DNA of 15,879 bases from Zopfochytrium polystomum (taxonomy: Eukaryota > Chytridiomycota > Chytridiomycetes > Chytridiales > Chytridiaceae): contig JAIVFJ010000664.1 of NCBI GenBank assembly GCA_025765615.1, positions 1-15,879 on the forward strand, written 5' to 3'. Each line of letters opens with the position of its first letter. The stretch's first letter is position 1. Made by a program: the position numbers and the translations under genes. This document shows positions 7,740 to 15,761 of the stretch, piece by piece. The notes beneath the pieces are model-generated. The model was not told the origin of the DNA, searched no databases, and saw only the letters and a program-made list of their open reading frames with translations.

Positions 7740-8076
7740 GCTGCTTGCTGCAAGTCCAGCCAGTTTGCGATCGGAGGGACAAAACCCCCCCCCTTTCAAC
7801 GGGCGAGGCCGGGGTGTGAGAGGGGAACGGTTGCCCAACCGTTGCTCCCACCACCTCCCCTCCTATATATGTCAGGACCCGAAAACTGGGCGTTTTGGTC
7901 TTGAGGTTGGGCCACATGCAGTAGGGTTTACCCAAAAATGGATTTTTCCTAATTGAACTTGGAAAAATTTGAAGTCCCCACATCAATTATGGTTTACCCC
8001 AAAATGGATTTTTCGAAAATTGAGAAAATGGAGCAGCTCCATTTTCCCCAGTTGAGAGGAAAGAACTGCTCACTTG
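7738..8076 (+). repeat. Conserved spacer module, copy 4 (full)
   Basis: C9 (7785-7793), hairpin 7826-7843, tatatatg from 7864, palindrome 8025-8045. The first of the two direct repeats carries a cccaaaaatgg variant that is shared with copy 5. Confidence 0.93.
7826..7884 (+). promoter_or_regulatory. Hairpin plus TATATATG element, module 4
   Basis: Inverted repeat at 7826-7843 with intact arms, and tatatatg from 7864. Confidence 0.35.
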
Positions 8077-8815
8077 CCGATCGAAACCGCCATTCCAATA
8101 GGCAAGAAGCCTTTTCCATCGGTCAACGAGCGATCACCATCACCACCACCATCAACCAACCCGTCAATCCACCGTCGTGCGACAACTTGCCGTTCGAAAG
8201 CGCCGTTCCAATAGGCAGGAAGCCTTTTCCCATCGATCAACGAGCCTTTTCCACCGATCGACGACAGTTGCTTGCTTCAAGTCCAGCCATCGACGATCAA
8301 CCACCACCGTGCGACAACTTGCCGTTCGAAACCGCCATTCCAATAGGCGAGAAGCCTTTCCCCTCCAATCAACGAGCCTTTTCCATCGATCGACCACGAC
8401 AGCTGCTTGCTTCAAGTCCAACTGTCGTCGATCCACCGTCGTGCGACAACTTGCCGTTTGAAACCGCGATCCCAATAGGCGAGAAGCCTTTCCAATCCGT
8501 CAACGAGCCTTTTCCATCGATCGACGACAGCTGCTTGCTTCAAGTCCAGCCATCAATCGACCACCGTGCGACAACTTGCCATTCGAAACAGCGATCCCAA
8601 TAGGAGAGAAGCCATTTTCCATCGATCAACGAGCCTTTTCCATCGATCGACGGCGACAGCTGCTTGCTTCAAGTCCAGCCATCGACGATCAACCATCCTG
8701 CACGATCGCGCGACAACTTGCCGTTCGAAAGCGCCCCTCCAATAGGCAAGAAGCCTTTTCCATCCGATCAACGAGCCTTCACCAACCACCACCACCACCA
8801 ACCACCACCCACCAC
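8077..8815 (+). repeat. Monomer array e (6 monomers)
   Basis: Boxes are at 8095, 8208, 8340, 8472, 8597 and 8739, with spacings of 113, 132, 132, 125 and 142 bp. The first monomer has a caccatcaccacc insertion like the first monomer of array b, again a position-specific feature. Ends in CCA repeats at 8780-8815. Confidence 0.9.
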
Positions 8816-8817
8816 CA
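8780..8817 (+). repeat. CCA microsatellite before module 5
   Basis: Interrupted CCA/CCAA/CCCA tract at the end of array e, longer than in c and d. Confidence 0.85.
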
Positions 8818-9154
8818 GCTGCTTGCTTCAAGTCCAGCCAGTGAGCGATCGGAGGGACAAAACCCCCCCCCTTTCAACGGGCGAGGCCTGGGGGTGAGAG
8901 GGGAACGGTTGCCCAACCGTTGCTCCCACCACCTCCCCTCCTATATATGTCAGGACCCGAAAACTGGGCGTTTTGGTCTTGAGGTTGGGCCACATGCAGT
9001 AGGGGTTACCCAAAAATGGCTTTTTTCTAATTGGACTTGGAAAAATTTGAAGTCCCCACATCAATTATGGTTTACCCCAAAATGGATTTTTCAAAAATTG
9101 AGAAAATGGAGCAGCTCCATTTTCCCCAATTGAGAGGAAACAACTGCTCACTTG
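8816..9154 (+). repeat. Conserved spacer module, copy 5 (full)
   Basis: C9 (8863-8871), hairpin 8904-8921, tatatatg from 8942, palindrome 9103-9123. It reads aaaaatggctttttt in the first direct repeat. The tggctttttt form is shared with truncated copy 6 (and resembles acggcttttt of 0a/0b), so it is intermediate between inner and edge copies. Confidence 0.93.
8904..8962 (+). promoter_or_regulatory. Hairpin plus TATATATG element, module 5
   Basis: Inverted repeat at 8904-8921 with intact arms, and tatatatg from 8942. Confidence 0.35.
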
Positions 9155-10573
9155 CCGTTCGAAACCGCCATTCCAATAGGCGAGAAGACGTTTCCCATCG
9201 ACCAACGAGCCTTTTCCACCGATCGACGACAGCCGCTTGCTTCAAGTCCAGCCGTCGTCGATCAACCGTCCTCCACCGTCGTGCGACAACTTGCTGTTCC
9301 AAACCGCCATTCCAATAGGCAAGAAGCCTTTCCCACCGACCAACGAGCCTTTTCCATCAATCGACAACGACAGGCGCTTGCTTCAAGTCCAACCGTCGTC
9401 GATCCACCGTCGTGCGACAACTTGCCATTCGAAACCGCGATCCGAATAGGCGAGAAGCCTTTCCCCTCCGATCAACCAGCCTTTTCCACCGATCGACCAC
9501 GACAGCTGCTTGCTTCAAGTCCAACCGTCGTCGATCCACCACCGTGCGACAACTTGCCGTTCGAAAGCGCGATTCCAATAGGCGAGAAGCCTTTCGCACC
9601 GACCAACGAGCCTTTCTCATCGATCGTCAATGACAGCTGCTTGCTTCAAGTCCAACCGTCGTCGATCCACCGTCCTTCAACGTCGTGCGACAACTTGCCG
9701 TTCGAAACCGCGATCCGAATAGGCGAGAAGCCTTTCCCCTCCGATCAACCAGCCTTTTCCACCGATCGACCACGACAGCTGCTTGCTTCAAGTCCAACCG
9801 TCGTGGATCCACCGTCGCGCGACAACTTGCCGTTCGAAACCGCGATTCCAATAAGCGAGAAGCCTCTCCCACCGACCAACGAGCCTTTTCGATCGATCGA
9901 CCACGACAGCTGCTTGCTTCAAGTCCAGCCGTCAATCGACCACCGTGCGACAACTTGCCGTTCGAAAGCGCGATTCCAATAGGCAAGAAGCCTTTCCAAT
10001 CCGTCAACGAGCCTTTCCCATCGATCGTCAACGACAGCTGCTTGCTTCAAGTCCAACCGTCGTGGATCCACCGTCGCGCGACAACTTGCCGTTCGAAACC
10101 GCGATTCCAATAAGCGAGAAGCCTCTCCCACCGACCAACGAGCCTTTTCGATCGATCGACCACGACAGCTGCTTGCTTCAAGTCCAGCCGTCAATCGACC
10201 ACCGTGCGACAACTTGCCGTTCGAAAGCGCGATTCCAATAGGCAAGAAGCCTTTCCAATCCGTCAACGAGCCTTTCCCATCGATCGTCAACGACAGCTGC
10301 TTGCTTCAAGTCCAACCGTCGTCGATCCACCGTCCTTCAACGTCGTGCGACAACTTTCCGTTCGAAAGCGACGTTCCAATAGGCAAGAAGCCATTTCCCA
10401 CCGACCAACGAGCCTTCTCCATCGATCGACAACGACAGCCGCTTGCTTCAAGTCCAACCGTCGTCGATCCACCGTCGTGCGACAACTTGCCTTTCGAAAG
10501 CGCCATTCCAATAGGAAAGAAGCCTTTTCCATCCGATCAACGAGCCTTCACCACCACCACCACCACCAACCAC
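9155..10573 (+). repeat. Monomer array f, expanded (11 monomers)
   Basis: Boxes are at 9173, 9312, 9443, 9575, 9716, 9848, 9976, 10107, 10235, 10376 and 10508. Spacings are mostly 128-141 bp. This array is nearly twice as long as the others because of dimer duplications: an apparently exact 259-bp one at 9781-10298 and an earlier 273-bp one relating about 9421 to 9694. The 276-codon frame at 9152-9982 is a by-product of these stop-poor repeats. Confidence 0.92.
9781..10298 (+). repeat. Apparently exact 259-bp dimer duplication
   Basis: Positions 9781-10039 and 10040-10298 read identically by eye, each containing two monomers. Identity extends a few bases left of 9781 and about 20 bases right of 10298, to the tggatcc/tcgatcc difference. 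Lack of any difference indicates a very recent unequal exchange, or possibly an assembly artefact. Confidence 0.9.
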
Positions 10574-10575
10574 CA
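10550..10575 (+). repeat. CCA microsatellite before module 6
   Basis: (CCA)n with a single CCAA interruption at the end of array f. Confidence 0.85.
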
Positions 10576-10807
10576 GCTGCTTGCTGCAAGTCCAGCCAGT
10601 TTGCGATCGGAGGGACAAAAACCCCCCCCCTTTCAACGGGCGAGGCCGGGGTGTGAGAGGGGAACGGTTGCCCAACCGTTGCTCCCACCACCTCCCCTCC
10701 TATATATGTCAGGACCCGAAAACTGGGCGTTTTGGTCTTGAGGTTGGGCCACATGCAGTAGGGGTTACCCCAAAATGGCTTTTTTCTAATTGGACTTGGA
10801 AAAATTT
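10574..10807 (+). repeat. Conserved spacer module, copy 6 (3' truncated)
   Basis: C9 (10622-10630), hairpin 10663-10680, tatatatg from 10701. The module is intact to attggacttggaaaaattt and then runs into T-rich sequence and C8 (10823-10830). The second direct repeat and the palindrome are missing, as in copies 0a and 0b. This is the right end of the module/monomer system. Confidence 0.92.
10663..10721 (+). promoter_or_regulatory. Hairpin plus TATATATG element, module 6
   Basis: Inverted repeat at 10663-10680 and tatatatg from 10701. The element is intact in the truncated module, so it heads toward the non-repetitive junction instead of another monomer array. Confidence 0.35.
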
Positions 10808-11351
10808 TTTTTCACCATCTGACCCCCCCCTCCATCTTTGAGCTCTCCCACCGGCACAAAGACGGCGGGGGACGGCCTTGGGAGCCGCACCTTACTAGTC
10901 TAGAATCGCGAGAGGAATCCGAATCTGCAAGAAAAACCGGGGGTCGATTAGTGGCAAGCGGGGGATATCGCGGGTTTTTTTCGAAAACTCCAGATCCAAA
11001 ACGCAGTCCCACTCAGGAAATCTTTTGCAGGAGGCCGTCCACCGCCGTTTCGACGCCGGAATCGTGTTCTACGCGTGTGGTTTGCTTACTGGGCCCACCC
11101 TCACGTCCTGGGCTCGGGTTTGTGCAAGGTAAACTCGGCCTCAAAGGATTTTCGTTTTTTTTTTTTTTTCGGTCCTCACTTAGGAATGTTTTCCGGAACG
11201 GCGGTGGACGGCCGTGGGAGTACGCCCAACGTGTAGATCGGTCAAAAGTACATTAGAAAGGTGCTAAGGACGAGCTCCTGGCGGAGGTTTCCGTTAAGTA
11301 ACCTTTGCAGGTCAAGGTTGGCCCAAAAAAAAAAAAATCAGACCTCACTTA
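10808..11351. other. Junction region with degenerate short repeats, no gene
   Basis: This separates the module/monomer system from the 743-bp satellite. Fragments of the latter are detectable, for example tttttttcgaaaactc at 10974-10990, also found at 12110-12125. The string cctcactta followed by ttttccgga appears near 11175-11196 and again near 11344-11366. T-rich (about 11154-11169) and A-rich (about 11324-11337) tracts are present. The open frame 10951-11256 has no recognisable domain. Confidence 0.6.
11033..11213. repeat. 17-bp perfect inverted repeat
   Basis: ggccgtccaccgccgtt at 11033-11049 is the exact reverse complement of 11197-11213, with about 147 bp between. A third, direct and slightly diverged copy of the right arm lies at about 10862-10884 (acggcgggggacggcc). 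Confidence 0.85.
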
Positions 11352-11450
11352 TTTTTTTTTTCCGGAAACACGGAATTTCGAGCTGAAACCACGCCCATCG
11401 CGTCGGCAAGGGCCTGTTTGATAATCGAATCTGCGTCCAAATTCGTCGTA
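11352..11450 (+). repeat. 743-bp satellite, partial left-edge unit
   Basis: Matches the last ~100 bp of a long unit (ttccgaaaactcggaatttcg region onward) with more differences than internal units, as expected for an array edge. It reads tttgataatc where others read tttgctaatc. Confidence 0.85.
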
Positions 11451-12204
11451 CGATTTTTTTTGGGGCCGGGAGCGGGTCTCGAAGTCGGTGAAAATCAGGT
11501 TGGTGACGTTCTGGACAAGAGTCGCGCGACACTTAGGGCAAACGCGTCGATTGCCCTAAGTGGAATCGCGATGTTTTGTGCAGCAGTCGCAGACCTCTTG
11601 AGAGGCCTTGCCCGACCGCTTGAGAGGCAGAATCCGATTAGAACGGAGCGGTTTCTGGGGGAAACGCGATTAGTAGCTCCTGTGCGGAATTGAGAGGGCT
11701 ACGCGGTGCCACCCTTGGCGCGGTACCGCAAAAGGAAATTTTGTCTTTGAAAAATTTTTTAGTGCCTCCGCGGACGGTTTTTCATTGAGCGGGTCCGCGG
11801 GGAGCGCAGCTAGAGCAACGATTCGAACGCCGCTGCGTAGCCCTCGTTGAGATACAATAGTACGCCAAAAATAATCTCGCTGGCTTCCGCGCAGCAGGAG
11901 CCATGCGCGGAAAACCGGATTTTCGGCCGTATGTGAGGTTAGCGCGCCTTTGGAGGGCCGTAGCTCGCTGAAACAATCCACGACACATGGTTTTGATAAC
12001 GATGAACTTGTGGTACTTTTACGAGAGGAACGCGATGGCGTGGTCGGCAGCGTGCGTTTGCTTAGTAGAATTTCGCGTGGGAGCGGTCCTGTCGTTTGCC
12101 AATTAAAACTTTTTTTCGAAAACTCGGAATTTCGCGCTGAAACCACGCCCACCGCGTCGGCAAGGGCGTGTTTGCTAATCGAATATGCGTCCAAATCCGC
12201 CGTA
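11451..12204 (+). repeat. Satellite long unit U1 (754 bp, with 11-bp insertion)
   Basis: Unit boundaries are set at cga followed by T8 and GGGG. The unit includes the gaaaatcaggttggtgacg form (11-bp insertion), a dyad with 12-bp arms (11530-11541 / 11551-11562), a ccgcggac/gtccgcgg inverted pair, and a cgcagc/gctgcg hairpin region. Frames are open on both strands. A minus-strand frame at 11670-12194 (174 codons) recurs in other long units but has no recognisable domain. Confidence 0.93.
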
Positions 12205-12947
12205 CGATTTTTTTTGGGGCCGGGAGCGGGGCTCGAAGTCGGTGAAAACCTGGCTGGACAAGAGTCGCGCGACGCTTAGGGCAAACGCGTCGATTGCCCT
12301 AAGTGGAATCGCGATGTTTTGTGCAGCAGTCGCGGACCTCTTGAGAGGCCTTGCCCGACCGCTTGAGAGGCAGAATCCGATTATAACGGAGCGGTTTCTG
12401 GGGGAAACGCGATTAGTAGCTCCTGTGCGGAATTGAGAGGGCTACGCGGTGCCACCCTTGGTGCCGTCCCGCAAAAGAAAATTTTGTCTTTGAAAAATTT
12501 TTAGGTGCCTCCGCGGACGGTTTCTCATTGAGCGGGTCCGCGGGGAGCGCAGCTAGAGCGACGATTCCAACGCCGCTGCGTAGCCCTCGTCGAGATACAA
12601 TAGTACGCCAAAAATAATCTCGCTGGCTTCCGCGCAGCAGGAGCCATCCGCGGAAAACCGGATTTTCGGCTGTATGTGAGGTTAGCGCGCCTTTGGAGGG
12701 CCGTAGCTCGCTGAAACAATCCACGACACATGGTTTTGATAACGGTGAACTTGTGGTACTTTTACGAGAGGAACGCGATGGCGCGGTCGGCAGCGTGCGT
12801 TTGCTTAGTAGAATTTCGCGTGGGAGCGGTCCTGTCGTTTGCCAATTAAAACTTTTTTCCGAAAACTCGGAATTTCGCGCTGAAACCACGCCCACCGCGT
12901 CGGCAAGGGCGCGTTTGCTAATCGAATCTGCGTCCAAATCCGCCGTA
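12205..12947 (+). repeat. Satellite long unit U2 (743 bp, no insertion)
   Basis: Same as U1 but with the short gaaaacctggctggac form. The dyad is at 12275-12284 / 12294-12303, preceded by gacg instead of gaca. A minus-strand frame at 12413-12937 is the counterpart of the one in U1. Confidence 0.94.
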
Positions 12948-13382
12948 CGATTTTTTTTGGGGCCGGGAGCGGGGCTTGAAGTCGGTGAAAATCAGGTTGG
13001 TGACGGTCTGGACAAGAGTCGCGCGACACTTAGGGCAAAAGCCTCGATTGCCCTAAGTGGAATCGCGACGTTTTGTGCAGCAGTCGCGGACCGCTTGAGA
13101 GACCTTGCCCGACCGCTTGAGAGGCGAAATGTGATTAAAATGGAGCGGCTTCTGGGGGAAACGGTGTTAGTAGCTCCCGTGCGGAATTGAAAGGGCTACG
13201 CGGTGCCACCCTCGGTGGCGTTCCGCAAAAGAAAAATTTTTTTTTGAAAATTTTTTTAGTGCCACCCAGGACGTTTTTTATTAAAAGTCGATCCTCAAAT
13301 GGCGCAAATCGGCGATTTCAACACGCCCACGCTGTCGGCAGGGCCCGGTTTGCTAATCGAATCTGCGTCCAGATCCGTCGTA
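12948..13382 (+). repeat. Satellite short unit U3 (435 bp, with insertion)
   Basis: The first ~300 bp match the long units (dyad 13027-13038 / 13048-13059). After agtgcca it continues with a compact version (gacgttttttattaaaagtcg, then aatcggcgatttcaacacgccc) in which about 310 bp of the long unit are absent. It then returns to tttgctaatcgaatctgcg. Confidence 0.93.
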
Positions 13383-14125
13383 CGATTTTTTTTGGGGCCG
13401 GGAACGGGGCTCGAAGTCGGTGAAATCCTGGCTGGACAAGAGTCGCGCGACGCTTAGGGCAAACGCCTCGATTGCCCTAAGTGGAATCGCGACGTTTTGT
13501 GCAGCAATCGCGGACTGCTTGAGAGGCCTCACCCGACCGCTTGAGAGGCAGAATCCGATTAGAACGGAGCGGTTTCTGGGGGAAACGGTGTTAGTAGCTC
13601 CTGTGCGGAATCGAGAGGGCTACGCGGTGCCACCCTCGGTGCCGTCCCGCAAAAGAAAATTTTGTCTTTGAAATATTTTTTGGTGCCTCCGCGGACGGTT
13701 TTTCATTGAGCGGGTCCGCGGGGAGCGGCGCTAGAGCGACGATTCCAACGCGGCTGCGTAGCCCTCGTCGAGATACACTAGTGTGCCAAAAAGAATCCCG
13801 CTGGCGCGCGCGCAGCAGGAGCCATCCGCGGAAAACCGGATTTTCGGCCGTATGTGAGGTTAGCGCGCCTTTGGAGGGCCGTAGCTCGCTGAAACAATCC
13901 ACGACACATGGTTTTGATAACGACGAGCTTGTGGTACTTTTACAAGAGGAACGCGATGGCGCGGTCGGCTGCATGCGTTTGCTTAGTAGAATTTCGCGTG
14001 GGAGCGGTCCTGTCGTTTGCCAATTAAAACTTTTTTCCGAAAACTCGGAATTTCGCGCTGAAACCACGCCCACGCTGTCGGCGAGGCCCTGTTTGCTAAT
14101 CGATTCTGCGTCCAGATCCGCCGTA
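13383..14125 (+). repeat. Satellite long unit U4 (743 bp, no insertion)
   Basis: Long unit without the insertion. Dyad at 13453-13462 / 13472-13481. It has its own variants such as ggcgctagagc, gatacactagtg and ctggcgcgcgcgc. A plus-strand frame of 220 codons (13706-14368) runs from this unit into U5. Confidence 0.94.
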
Positions 14126-14879
14126 CGATTTTTTTTGGGGCCGGGAGCGGGGCTTGAAGTCGGTGAAAATCAGGTTGGTGACGGTCTGGACAAGAGTCGC
14201 GCGACACTAAGGGCAAAAGCCTCGATTGCCCTAAGTGGAATCGCGACGTTTTGTGCAGCAATCGCGGACCGCTTGAGAGGCCTCACCCGACCGCTTGAGA
14301 GGCAGAATCCGATTAGAACGGAGCGGTTTCCGGGGGAAACGGTGTTAGTAGCTCCCGTGCGGAATTGAGAGGGCTACGCGGTGCCACCCTCGGCGCGGTA
14401 CCGCAAAAGGAAATTTTGTCTTTGAAAAATTTTTTAGTGCCTCCGCGGACGGTTTTTCATTGAGCGGGTCCGCGGGGAGCGCAGCTAGAGCGACGATTCC
14501 AACGCCGCTGCGTAGCCCTCGTCGAGATACAATAGTACGCCAAAAAGAATCTCGCTGGCTTCCGCGCAGCAGGAGCCATCCGAGAAAAACCGGATTTTCG
14601 GCCATATGCAAGGTTAGCGCGCCTTTGGAGGGCCGTAGCTCGCTGAAACAATCCACGACACATGGTTTTGATAACGACGAACTTGTGGTACTTTTACGAG
14701 AGGAACGCGATGGCGCGGTCGGCTGCGTGCGTTTGCTTAGTAGAATTTCGCGTGGGAGCGGTCCTGTCGTTTGCCAATTAAAACTTTTTTCCGAAAACTC
14801 GGAATTTCGCGCTGAAACCACGCCCACGCTGTCGGCAAGGGCGTGTTTGCTAATCGAATCTGCGTCGAAATCCGCCGTA
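14126..14879 (+). repeat. Satellite long unit U5 (754 bp, with insertion)
   Basis: Long unit with the 11-bp insertion. The dyad (14205-14216 / 14226-14237) has one uncompensated arm change (cactaaggg instead of cacttaggg). Confidence 0.94.
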
Positions 14880-15303
14880 CGATTTTTTTTGGGGCCGGGA
14901 GCGGGGCTCGAAGTCGGTGGAAACCTGGCTGGACAAGAGTCGCGCGACGCTTAGGGCAAACGCGTCGATTGCCCTAAGTGGAATCGCGATGTTTTGTGCA
15001 GCAATCGCGGACCGCTTGAGAGGCCCCACCCGACGGCTTGAGAGGCGGAAACCGATTAGAGCGGAGCGGTTTCTGGGGGAAACGATGTTAGTAGCTCCTG
15101 TGCGGAATTGAGAGGGCTACGCGGTGCCACCCTCGGTGGCGTTCCGCAAAAGAAAAATTATTTTTTGAAAATTTTTTTAGTGCCACCCAGGACGTTTTTT
15201 ATTAAAAGTCGATCCTCAAATGGCGCAAATCGTCGATTTCAACACGCCCACGCTGTCGGCGAGGCCCTGTTTGCTAATCGAATCTGCGTCCAGATCCGTC
15301 GTA
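14880..15303 (+). repeat. Satellite short unit U6 (424 bp, no insertion)
   Basis: The counterpart of U3 at the same place in the higher-order repeat, with the same internal absence of ~310 bp but without the 11-bp insertion. Dyad at 14950-14959 / 14969-14978. Confidence 0.93.
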
Positions 15304-15745
15304 CGATTTTTTTTGGGGCCGGGAACGGGGCTCGAAGTCAGTGAAAGCCTGGCTGGACAAGAGTCGCGCGACGCTTAGGGCAAATGCCTCGATTGCCCTA
15401 AGTGGAATCGCGACGTTTTGTGCAGCAGTCGCAGACCGCTCGAGAGACCTTGCCCGACCGCTTGAGAGGCGAAATGCGATTAGAACGGAGCGGTTTCTGG
15501 GGGAAACAATGTTAGTAGCTCCTGTGCGGAATCGAGAGGGCTACGCGGTGCCACCCTCGGCGCGGACCCGCAAAAGGAAATTTTGTCTTTGAAAAATTTT
15601 TTAGTGCCTCCGCGGAGGGTTTTTCATTGAGCGGGTCCGCGGGGAGCGCAGCTAGAGCGACGATTCCAACGCGGCTGCGTAGCCCTCGCCGAGATACAAT
15701 AGTGTGCCAAAAAGAATCTCGCTGGCTTGCGCGCAGCAGGAGCCA
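15304..15745 (+). repeat. Satellite long unit U7 (partial, 442 bp)
   Basis: Follows the long-unit consensus without insertion to gcagcaggagcca. It then stops abruptly: the expected tccgcggaaaacc is replaced by ctgtcaaag. Dyad at 15374-15383 / 15393-15402. This opens a third long-long-short cycle that is broken by the junction. Confidence 0.93.
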
Positions 15746-15761
15746 CTGTCAAAGAAAAAAA

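Noticed and set aside
9152..9982. 276-codon open frame in monomer array f, and similar frames in arrays b-e
   Set aside because: The frame crosses repeats whose length is not a multiple of three, so each monomer is read in another phase; several frames are open at once, and breaks coincide with the TAG in the ccaatagg box.
12693..13190. Annotated CDS in the 743-bp satellite
   Set aside because: Frames on both strands are open and the plus frame is changed by the 11-bp indel in alternate units; without a substitution test this cannot be called a gene. Kept as a finding only.
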